Assembly: GCA_029204225.1 (NCBI GenBank)
Contig: CM055099.1
Span: 61,473,753 to 61,537,752 of the forward strand
Source of the DNA: Diphasiastrum complanatum
Lineage: Eukaryota > Streptophyta > Lycopodiopsida > Lycopodiales > Lycopodiaceae
Direction: 5' to 3'
Length of the DNA stretch: 64,000 nucleotides
Shown here: positions 26,501-35,566 of the stretch, piece by piece
How positions within the stretch are numbered: position 1 is the first letter of the stretch
How the letters are laid out: every line of letters starts with the position of its first letter
Notes under the pieces: generated by a model
Database searches by the model: none
Told to the model about the DNA's origin: nothing
The model's input: only the letters and a program-made list of their open reading frames with translations
Program-made: the position numbers and the translations under genes

Positions 26501-29500
26501 ACGTGGACTCAGAAACCGGAAGGTAACTGAGTACTTGGTTCGTTGGAAAGGAAGTTCCGAGGACGATGACACTTGGGAGAAGGAACTTGACCTTAAACTG
26601 AGATTCCTGGGATTCCTTCCTTAGATAAGGAATTCTTTTAAGGAAGAGGGAATGTTAGGGATCCAACCCCCTTGGGTCCCAACCCAGACTTGAGACCAGA
26701 CGATGACTGGGCCTGTAGACTTGACTGGTGACTCGTGAACCTGCATGGTTGCCACGTGTCATGATCCAGGAGTGCACATGGCTTGGAGTCTCTCTCCTTG
26801 GAGGTATACAAGGGGAGGAGGACTCATTTTGCCATCGATTCTGTCTACCTAGGAGGAGGTGGATGGAGAGCGTGTGCACGGCCAGGATGTATTGCTAGCA
26901 TGAGGCAGGAGATGGCTGAGAGCCTGGGCGGTGGTATGGGACGCCGTCTGGGATGGAGGTCGGATCCAACTTGATATGGTCACAGGCCAGGGCACGGAGG
27001 GTGGACCCGGATTAGGTCCTATGGTGGGGTGGAACGTGAATCGTTCGGTCTCTTGTGGTTAACCGGCACACTTTCTCTGATCTATGTGAAAAGCTAAAAG
27101 CATCAAGCTAATAGCAAAAGAACAAAAGATAATTACTAAAATTACTACCTATATTGGGTAAAGACCCAAGGTGAATTTCTAAGTAGTAAAACAGATCCTA
27201 ATCTAGTAGTAGTGCGCCCACCTACATGCATAAACAATAAAAGACGAATTTACTATAAATAATAATGGCCCCTATAATAGTGGCCAAACTATCATTAAGG
27301 GGTATCAAATAAACATTAATTCCTAACAACAATGAGAAAGAGAGAGGCCCAGTTGCTAAGTCTACTACTATGAGGACAGGTTTGATATTCAAGAGCAGCC
27401 AGAGGGATACATAGTAGCAGGACATGAAGACAAGGTTTGCAAGTTGGACCAGGCACTATATGGACTTAAGCAGGCACGCAGGGTGTTACATCTACTTCAG
27501 TGACCCCTATATGTCCATTTAGTGTTGGGGGCTAAATGGCAAGTTACCCTTGGATAAGGGGTACCCTTAGGATTAAGGGTAGGTGCATTTGGATAAGGGC
27601 AGGCAAGTGACTATACCTTGGTCGGAGGTATGGAATCAAGTTACCCTTGGATAAGGGGCACCCTTAGGATTAAGGATATGTGCCTTTAGATTAAGGTACT
27701 GGTGTCCTTGGATAAGGGCAGGTAGGTGTCTATGCCTTGGTCGGAGGTATGGAACCTAGTGAGGTGTTAGAAAGTCATTACCATGGGTGTTTTGGCTATT
27801 TTTCTAAACCTTGGGCCTCAACCTTGAACCATATCACTTTATTGGTCTTGGACCAAAGTATACAAGCACAACTTTCGCAATGGGACCTAGTAGGAGGGCG
27901 CACTTCCAAGGTGTCCATTGAGTTCCCAACTTCCACAAGAAAGGCATTCAAAGAGTCATAGGTTATGGAAGAAGTCTCTTGACCTTCCATAAGCCTATGA
28001 AGGTTCCAAAAGTTTCTTCATAGTCAATCCCTTTATGTTGAGCATAACCTTTTGCCACCAATCTTGCCTTATGTTTATTTATTGAACCATCTGATTTGTA
28101 CTTAGTTTTATAGACACACTTGCATCCAATGACCTTTTTACCTATAGGTAACCGAACAAGTCTCCAAGTCTTGTTCTTCATGATTGAGTCGTACTCCTCA
28201 TCCATAGCTTTCCTCCAAATATCCTCTTTTTTAGACTCTCTGAAAGTAGATGGATCCTTGGTTTCCAATATTGTGGCCATATATGCAAAATGTACAATCT
28301 TCGTGATGATCTTCCTATCGATCTTGATCTTCATGATGATCCTCCTGTCAAGACTGATCTTCATGTTGCTTTTCAAGCCTAGCCGATCTCCTAGTTCCAT
28401 GCGTATTGGACTGCCCCTATTCCATAATGACACTATCCTTGATAGTTTCATAGTACCATCCTTAGTTGCCCGTTCCGGAACGGAACACGTTCTGGCGGAC
28501 CCTTAAAAAAAAACCGTATTTTTTATACACTACACTTCAATATTTAATCCGTTCTCCTTTTTCTTTGAAACTTTACCTAATAATTCAAATAGCGCACCAC
28601 TAACGTCATACTGATGAGGGAACACTAAAGATAACAGAATTATTAATAGTCACATGGCTCTAACTTCGAGCGGTATTTATTTGAGACAAGAGTTAGTCTT
28701 TTGAACTCAACGATGAAAAAATTTTGTTCTTCCCTCCCTCATGTCGATTTCACACCCACTCCAAAGTTACTTTTGCCACCAATTTGATAGATCGTATATA
28801 GCACCATGATAAATCGTACTGCTAATAATATACCTTATGTCATTGTTTCCTCCATCCACATTCATAAATCGTTTTGTTATTAACTTGTGTTGTACCATCT
28901 TCCATTTTTGAGACATCACTACATATCCTATATAGACATGCCAAAAATGGTGCAGCAGCTTTTGCATGAGAGTTCTACTCAAAGCTTCCATTGATCTGTC
29001 TATAGTTCTAGTATTGCATTATTCATAATGGAGAGGTTTATATCTATATTTGCATGGCATTCCTAATCTATGTAGCTACTTTGGGCTTTCTAAGTGTATA
29101 TTGCCTTTTGAGCCATCTATGGCTGCTACTAGAAGGGGCATTAATGGTCTATTTAACTAACTTGGAATCTATTTGCATGTTCTAACTTCTGAGCCATTAT
29201 TGTTGATACTGCATGGCCTTATTGGTCTATATAGCCTGCTTGGGATATTGGTTTTGTTGCTACTACTTGGCATTCCTAGTCCATGTGGTCAACTTAGAGT
29301 ATCATTGTGCGTTATCTTTGCATGTACTATAACATCTACCATTGCATTCACATGGCACTCTTGGTCAATACCATTGACATGCTATCACTTTATACGAAGC
29401 ATAATTAGTAATACGTTTTGTTGTTGTTGCTGAATATGAAGGCTTGGGAGCATTTGCAGCTCAAGCTGCACTGTCCAACAATCATTGCCTTTCCGCCTCT

Positions 29501-30872
29501 GGCATCATGTAGCAAACACAAATGTTGGTTGCCTTACCATCAATGTTGCCAACCAAGTGAGCCCTGAGTAGCAATCAACTCCTGTCCACAGTGGACACAT
29601 GGCTAGTAGTGCACCTAAACTGCCACATCAACTACCCTCAGTATCCAACACTTCAACTTCCTGCCACAAACCACCCGACTCCCCAGACATGATAGCTAAT
29701 GCAAAAAATCTTAAGCCCTAAAACAAAAAGAATAACCCCAAAAATCTGAATGTTAAAAGAGCATTCTGATATAACTAGTTTACAGAAAATTGCAAAACAT
29801 GCACTGAAAAAGCCAATGCAAGTTTACAAAGAATCGCCACACTACCGCTACACACCCTCGAATCAGCCAACATAGCACCTAGTACGAGGTCAATCAGTTC
29901 ACTACAAACTAGGCTATGAGCACAACACTAGGTGTTCACAATCTCAACAAAAAACAAAAAAGGATTACGTACTTCCTAACCTTCACATCAATGTTCCGAT
30001 CCAATAAGTCATTAACTGTGCAGCCAGCTCCTCGTAACAGAATAGCTCCACACCCAAAAAGAAGCAACAATTTTAAATCTGGAAAGCTTCCAGCAGGGGC
30101 AGCCATTGAAATGGACCTGCAGCATCAGGTGTAAAGACGGTTCACTCTCATGGCACTTGGGCTACAAAATACATACTAACTCGGTGCCTATTCTTAAAGG
30201 ATTTTTCCAAAGCAGCCGAAGATGAATTACCCACCAGAAGCAAGGCCATGCGAGAAGCCAAGTGCCAATGGGCCTATCAAGCCGAGCTAAATAAGCGAAT
30301 GGTCTCACCCGCTTTGGCAGAATGCTCACAATCCATGATTCTGATATTCCCTCTGCAGCCTTTGGAGTCTTGTCTTCTTTGTCAATGACCTGACAACTCC
30401 CATTGATTGCAATATTCTCTGTCCCTAGAGGCTTAGTGTCTCTGGAAGTAGAAAATGTAGATGCTTTTGACACTGATAGCCACAGCGCACTTCCAAACTG
30501 TGACCGTGCATGTATGCCCTCTCCCAAGCAGCTTGGATCAAATCCTCCAATAAAGGCTTGCCCATAGTGAAGATTTCGACCTTGCCTGCCTGTGATTGCC
30601 GCATGTGACAATGTAACCTGATTGTTAGCCAATTGTTGGCTCCTGAACTCGGTGTCAATTCTTTGGACTAACACCGAAGCGCTTTCATTAGTCTTAGTGC
30701 ACTGATATGCTAATCCACAAACTGATACGATCTGATCAAAAGCTGAAGCAAAGACCTGGTTCTCGGCACTGAAGCAAAAGGCAGGCAGGATTTGAGAGTG
30801 GTGAGAAAGCACATTGCTTCGCTGAAACCAAGCCGGTAGAAGCTTGGCTAGGTGTTTGCGATACTTTGCCAT
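10873..30872 (-). CDS. PPT1: 4-hydroxybenzoate polyprenyltransferase, mitochondrial (5' three exons)
   Basis: UbiA-family membrane enzyme that attaches the polyprenyl chain to 4-hydroxybenzoate in ubiquinone synthesis at the inner mitochondrial membrane. Exons 30235-30872, 29981-30116 and 10873-10994 join in frame with GT/AG borders and match Arabidopsis PPT1 as I remember it: [19 protein letters not shown], then the prenyl-diphosphate and Mg-binding motif NDLLDRNID (NDxxDxxxD intact), then RPIASG and [15 protein letters not shown]. The remaining exons, with the second Asp-rich motif, are not seen in 1-10872 and are presumably left of the window. Intron 1 is 118 bp and intron 2 is 18,986 bp, filled with retroelements. 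Nothing in the three exons is broken, so the gene looks functional as far as it is visible. Confidence 0.92.
10995..11422. other. PPT1 intron 2, acceptor-side plain sequence
   Basis: AT-rich DNA with no coding match, from exon 3 to the Copia LTR. It is probably original intron sequence. Confidence 0.5.
11423..11899 (-). repeat. Probable Copia 3' LTR
   Basis: Bounded by TGTTTGTAGG at 11423 and TTTCTAACA at 11899, next to a purine-rich tract. It contains an (AG)n run at 11516-11554. No second copy is available in the window to confirm the ends. Confidence 0.6.
11423..15381 (-). mobile_element. Copia LTR element, partial, broken
   Basis: Old Copia copy in PPT1 intron 2. The probable 3' LTR is 11423-11899 (477 bp, TG...CA, polypurine tract GGAGGG on its inner side, possible 5-bp flank CGTAG). 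Internal parts in minus order: zinc knuckle ([14 protein letters not shown]) and protease ([12 protein letters not shown]) at about 15310-15040, integrase to about 13950, reverse transcriptase about 13450-12700, RNase H ([10 protein letters not shown]) to about 12000. The 5' LTR and most of gag are not seen: the copy stops at the Gypsy LTR at 15382. It is broken at a few places. Confidence 0.9.
15382..15830 (+). repeat. Gypsy 5' LTR (outer element)
   Basis: 449 bp, TGTTAGGG...GTAACA. It abuts Copia sequence on the left, where CTTCC may be one half of a 5-bp target duplication. The other half is not found because the right LTR is cut short. Confidence 0.9.
16246..16603 (-). repeat. Gypsy LTR, left copy
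   Basis: 358 bp starting TGTAATAGGT and ending CTCGTAACA, identical by eye to the right copy. It is preceded by the target duplication GCGCC. Confidence 0.95.
21690..22047 (-). repeat. Gypsy LTR, right copy
   Basis: 358 bp, identical by eye to 16246-16603 and followed by GCGCC. The primer-binding site is on its inner (left) side, so this is the 5' LTR of the minus-strand element. Confidence 0.95.
22048..22518 (+). other. Leader of the plus-strand Gypsy, right half
   Basis: Continuation of the untranslated leader of the outer Gypsy between the inner insertion and the gag start codon at 22519. No separate gene. Confidence 0.6.
26653..27069 (+). repeat. Gypsy 3' LTR (outer element), end missing
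   Basis: Matches 15382-15800 with about nine differences over 417 bp. The match stops at AACCGGCAC, so the last 30 or so LTR bases and the right target duplication were lost. Confidence 0.9.
27385..27480 (+). mobile_element. Copia reverse transcriptase fragment
   Basis: Reads [20 protein letters not shown] then LYGLKQA, a conserved Copia reverse transcriptase segment, on the plus strand. It is a short relic. Confidence 0.75.
27540..27753. repeat. Tandem duplication, about 100-118 bp, 2 copies
   Basis: CAAGTTACCCTTGGATAAGG recurs at 27540 and 27637, and GGTCGGAGGTATGGAA recurs near 27620 and 27738. Inside, GGATAAGG and GGATTAAGG words repeat many times, so a smaller subrepeat lies behind it. 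It lies within PPT1 intron 2. Confidence 0.85.
27963..28451 (-). mobile_element. Copia integrase/reverse transcriptase junction fragment
   Basis: Contains the typical Copia start of reverse transcriptase on the minus strand: [20 protein letters not shown], a [21 protein letters not shown] stretch (quoted loosely) and [13 protein letters not shown]. Isolated relic, opposite in strand to the piece at 27385, so from a different copy. Confidence 0.85.
28452..29980. other. PPT1 intron 2, donor-side sequence
   Basis: No protein is recognised. At 28465-28495 there is a palindromic stretch (CCGTTCCGGAACGG, then ACACGTTCTGGCGG) resembling one at 53400-53470. It may be the end of a DNA transposon, but no matching partner or target duplication was found nearby. 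Confidence 0.4.
29981..30116 (-). CDS. PPT1: PPT1 exon 2: first Asp-rich motif
   Basis: A 136-bp exon following CTGCAG and ending at AAG before GTTAGG. It encodes [20 protein letters not shown], then [20 protein letters not shown] and NIDVK. The active-site motif NDLLDRNID is intact. It begins with the last base of the Trp codon opened in exon 1 and ends in phase 0. Confidence 0.93.
30235..30872 (-). CDS. PPT1: PPT1 exon 1: mitochondrial presequence and first helix
   Basis: The ATG at 30872 opens a frame with a basic, acid-free start ([20 protein letters not shown]), typical of a mitochondrial presequence. About 170 poorly conserved residues follow before the conserved core [20 protein letters not shown]. 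The exon ends inside a Trp codon (phase 2) at a GTGGGT donor. An alternative donor 4 bases on (GTAATT) would not join exon 2 in frame. The long N-terminal part is unusual for length and is serine-rich. Confidence 0.9.
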
Positions 30873-31283
30873 TGGCTACTCAGACCATCGCACATCCTTC
30901 AGACAAACGCCCACTACTTTTTCTTTTGATTCTTTGTGGTGAATATAGATAGCATGCCATTGTTAGGACAATCATTTAGGGTTTAAGCTTTAGGGTTTTT
31001 AAAACACCTTAAACCCTACATAGATTACATAGATGAGGTGGTCCCAAACTTTCAAAAGGTTTAAAATTTAGGGTTTCAAAATAAAATGAAACCCTGAATA
31101 GATTGACTTGGTCTCAAACTTCCCAAATAATGCAATGATTCATAGCCTAATGTATAAGGCTTGTGACTTCACCCACACATATTAGAATCCCCCATATGCA
31201 TGCCCAAAAATATGTGTCCTTGTGTGATCATTGTGTTTTTATGTGAAGTGTGAATAAGTTTGAAGGTCATGCCTTTGAGCCCT
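30873..31283 (-). promoter_or_regulatory. PPT1 upstream region with telo-box-like words
   Basis: The 411 bp between the PPT1 start codon and the CACTA element. On the minus strand AAACCCTA or AAACCCT occurs several times at about 30975-31100 (TTTAGGGTTT on the plus strand), which resembles the plant telo-box found in promoters of growth-related genes. Part of this is a loose direct duplication around ACATAGATT and AATAGATT. Promoter function is inferred from position only. Confidence 0.35.
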
Positions 31284-33373
31284 CACAACAACAAAATGCG
31301 CGATTTATGACACAAGGTTCCGACGGATTCAAAAAAAATTCATAATCCGTCGGAATCCGACATAATAATACATCGTAATCCGACACACAAAAAAAAAATT
31401 GCCGAAAAAAAAATTTGTCGGAAATTTTTTTTTTTTACGGACGTCGGATTCCGACGGCTAGTAAAAATGTCGGAATCCTGTCCGTGCACAAAAAAAAAAA
31501 AAAAGCATAAAGCAGACGTCGGATTCCGACGAATAATACAAATGTCATAATCCGACGTCCGTGATCGAATTCGTAAAGCCGCGTCATTTTTCTAGGGTTT
31601 TCTTATTTTTTATTCTTGCAGGAGATTGTTGGAGACCTGCTTTTGGCGCTTCTTCTCAACTCTATCAATTTCATTTGTCTCATTCCAAGTACGATTCTTT
31701 TGTTTTGTTATGTGCAACTAAGATTGCTTTCTTTGTAACTTTTTCTTGTACACTATCTTCCTTGTATTGAGCGAATGAGAGGGGAAGAGAAGGATGTGTG
31801 TGAGAAACGGAAAGAGCAAGAAAAATATAGATAGAAGAGTTTGATTTAATATTATGTTGTGTGAATGATCTTTACCATGCTTTGTGATGGCACACATATC
31901 ACCTGTAGAGCAAACCTGCAATCTACCAACAGATCTAAGGCTAGAGCACAATCTAGAATGCTACAGATCAAAGCTACATTAATTCCTCACAAAAAGGGAA
32001 AGTACACAAGCAAGATCATGTATGAATTCTAAATTTTAGGGTTTAAATTTAATATTATGTTCTTTGTGAAATAGTGTAAGACTGAGAGCTCTTGAGGTTT
32101 GAATGAAGATCATAACCAGCTCCACCATCAAAGATGTAGAGCTACCACTTTTTCTCACTGATTGATCCAATATGGCTATCTTGTTGCTACTCCCTATCGA
32201 GCCATAAAGGGTAATCCATCGTTGCCTGATACATGTAAAATGAGATATCAGCTAGAGAAAGCTAGTGAAGTGTGCTCGGTATGATGGCATTTATGTTGAA
32301 AATCAGAACTCAAAATGAACTTTGAAGAGTGCCATTGACTCACTATCTCCGTTGGAAGCTGGCTATGGGGTGCTTAATTATCTCTGCTCTGTGAGTTAGA
32401 ACCCAGTTTTCCTTGCAAGATATTTGGAGAGCTGGCCTACTATCGTTGCTAGATGAGTGAGCCATCTAACCATTCAATCACATTATAGTCGTTGAGGAAT
32501 TGAACGTTGACTTCCAAAATAGGTATGGCTTTATCTATTTTCAGTTCGTTTCATCTATGTCATTTTCCGTAATCATTGATTTTTTGTATGCACCTCGAAT
32601 TCATGTCGATTGGAGTATGTTTGGTTGCAATTATGCTAGTTTCCATACCAGTTAACAAATGGGTTCGTAGTGTATCAGTGACTTGATTAATATTGTGAAT
32701 CATAGTTGATCTAAATATTCATTCTGCGTGTTTAAAACGATTGTAGGAGGTTAATTACTATGTAGTACTATATGCCATAAATAGTATATTTGCAGTTCTT
32801 GTCGTAATCTCCACATTGAAGTAAGAATTCGTATCATGATGCTTTTTAGCAGTGTCGAAATCCCGACACATTTAAAATCCATCAGATTTCCAAAGAAAAA
32901 AAATAATGTCGGATTCCAATGGCCATGTGGCAAAATAAAAAAAATAAATTTTTTTTTTTTTGTCGGAATCCGATGTCCACGTGGAAAAAAAACGGGAATT
33001 TTTTTTTCACGGTTTTCTTTTTGCCACATGGACGTCGGATTCCGACGGCCCGACCACGTGGACGTCGGCAGAATCCGACGTCCACGTGGAAAAAAAATTC
33101 CCTTTTTTTTCTGCCACGTGGACGTCGGAATCCGTTGTCCACGTGGTCGGGCCGTCAGAATCCGACATCCACATGGCATGTTCTTTGAAAAATGTTTTTA
33201 CCGGCCGGTTGCCGGTTTTGGGCTTGGCGTCGAATTCCGACGGATTTTAAATGCGACGGATTCCGACGACCCTATAGCGATGCATTTTTCAACGCCCGCG
33301 TCAATTCAAAAAAAAATTAAAACGCGATTTCACGTCGAAAATCCCGTCGGAAATCGCGGGAATTCTTGTAGTG
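31284..33373. mobile_element. Non-autonomous CACTA (En/Spm) transposon
   Basis: 2,090 bp, flanked by the 3-bp duplication CCT (31281-31283 and 33374-33376). The left end is CACAACAACAAAATGCGCGA; the right end, read inward on the minus strand, is CACTACAAGAATTCCCGCGA. Both continue TTT. Near each end are dense copies of the palindromic word GTCGGATTCCGACG and variants (31330-31560 and 32860-33370), typical of subterminal transposase-binding arrays. No transposase is recognised in the middle (31560-32830). A pyrimidine tract ending TTGCAG at about 31620 could be an intron end in captured or relic coding DNA. It lies about 0.4 kb upstream of PPT1. Confidence 0.88.
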
Positions 33374-33376
33374 CCT

Positions 33377-34104
33377 TATTGTTCCTTGGTCGGTAGCATA
33401 CATAAAGGACCATTGTTTTTTGGAACAAAACTAAGGTAATGGACCTTGGGCCCATATACGTAAATAATTATACATGTTCTTTATATCCTATTAGTGTATT
33501 GTGGGGAAAAATAGTAAATCTTAACTTGACTATTTGAGGCCTAATCTGGTAGGCCAAGTTTTAGTTGCTCAAACCTATATTCTTCACATGATTAATTGAA
33601 TTTGAAAGTTTAGGAAAAAAAAAATATCCTTTGTGACTTATTTCTAATTGGTTAGAAATGACAGTACAACAAAACGAGGAGATACATGTTGGAAAATAAG
33701 CTGCATATGAGTCAAATAACTATTTGACAATGATAGTTTGATTGTATGAACAATAGTTAATGTAATAACAAAACTATTTCGATACTACCATAAACACAAC
33801 TTATTATCATTCACAAGTGTGAAAATGGATGATAGAGAAAGATCGCTTCCCAATTATCGGAACTCATATCTGAATAGCATGGATAACAGAAATAATAGAA
33901 CAAGACAAGTCCTCTGTCTAATTGTCGAATGCAGTGTGTATTGTTGAATGATGAAAAATACATCCACTATCTACTCTAATTGCACTATGATAATAGTGCA
34001 TCTAATTTTGTTATAAATTTTGCTCTTAAATAAACTGTAATAGCGATAGTTTATTAATGATCAGTTTATACCTGTGGCGGAATAGAGAGAGAAGAAGAAG
34101 AATG
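33377..34104. other. Unassigned AT-rich DNA
   Basis: No recognised protein, terminal repeat or RNA gene. Confidence 0.35.
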
Positions 34105-34180
34105 ACTATGGCTTTAGCAATTTCACATAAAGTCCTATTCTTCCTCTCAGCCACTCCATTTTGTTGTATACTCCTCATGC
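34105..34180 (-). mobile_element. Copia integrase fragment
   Basis: Minus-strand translation gives QQNGVAERKNRTLCEIAKAI, the conserved Copia integrase signature. It is only about 75 bp and isolated. Confidence 0.7.
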
Positions 34181-34329
34181 AAGGGGTTAGATTGCAGTAC
34201 TGTAGAACGCAAGAAATGACAGCAGATATTGTTAGCAAAGCATTAAGTTTGGATACACGCCTGTCAAGAATCTCGTGTAAAATTACCGTGTCACATTCTC
34301 GCATTTTAGCGACACTATCGCCTGTCAAG

Positions 34330-34884
<555 letters not shown>

Positions 34885-35566
34885 TGTAAAAATTACAGAA
34901 AATAAGGATCCTAAAACACTTGAAATGATGAGGGAAACAATAGATTATGATTTCATAAGATTAGCACAAGTTGAACCATCAAAATCCATCAAAAATCTAT
35001 GCTTGAACCTCACTAAATGGCCCAAATCCTTGAAGAAGGCTTCACACGTGTGAAAGTACGGCCTCCCACAGTCTGAGTACTGTACACCAGACCTACATTC
35101 AATCCTATAATCATTAGTAATCACAAATACTCAAACAATTATGAACATAGAGAGCAATTGCACCATTATGAGAGAAAAATCATGAAATTGCTTGATTGAT
35201 TTTGGTGAGATATCATGACCTATATATACATGATCCATCACGGTTTTGGGCAGGTATGAGTAGCCCTAAACCTATCCCTAATGCTAATTTTGGTGGATCT
35301 TTCATCCCTACCAAGTTAGGGTTGGAATCTTGGAGATCCCTCAACAATGCAAAAATTACCAAAAATAGCTCCTATTTTTTCTCCCTTGTATCTAAGCATA
35401 ATTTGGACTCATTCCAAAGGTTCTAACACTTAGGTCTACTTGAGAACATCCTTATGAATGGAATCCTATGCTATTTGGCACGTGTGACAAGCCACATCAT
35501 GACCATCTAACTATTTACAAGTCATATGACCAAAACTAGTCAAGCTAGAATTGTGAATTTTTAACA
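34885..35566 (-). repeat. Copia LTR, left (3') copy
   Basis: 682 bp, TGTAAAAATTACAG to GAATTTTTAACA. The ends form a short inverted repeat. Confidence 0.95.

Larger units (their letters stand above)
15382..27069 (+). mobile_element. Gypsy LTR element (chromodomain type), broken, hosting another Gypsy
   Basis: Plus-strand Gypsy in PPT1 intron 2. The 5' LTR is 15382-15830, with TGGTATCAGAGCC (initiator-Met primer site) two bases inside. The leader is split by a second Gypsy (16246-22047). The gag start is at 22519. Zinc knuckle, protease (DDGSTHNFI), reverse transcriptase (YLDDILIYS), RNase H and integrase ([10 protein letters not shown]) lie between about 22970 and 26200, and a chromodomain-like end ([17 protein letters not shown]) at about 26530. 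A purine tract precedes the 3' LTR (26653-27069), which lacks its last 30 or so bases. The LTRs differ at about 2% of positions, so it is fairly young. It is broken at roughly three places. Confidence 0.92.
10995..29980 (-). other. PPT1 intron 2, 18,986 bp of nested retroelements
   Basis: The donor is GTTAGG at 29980 and the acceptor TTGTAG at 10995. Most of the intron is accounted for by a Copia (11423-15381), a Gypsy (15382-27069) with a second Gypsy inside (16246-22047), and Copia fragments at 27385-27480 and 27963-28451. Only about 0.4 kb next to exon 3 and 1.5 kb next to exon 2 look like plain intron. Confidence 0.88.

Noticed and set aside
32836-33396. 186-codon open frame and overlapping frames on both strands
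   Set aside because: They run through the palindromic subterminal array of the CACTA element; both strands look open because the repeats lack stops. No protein motif.
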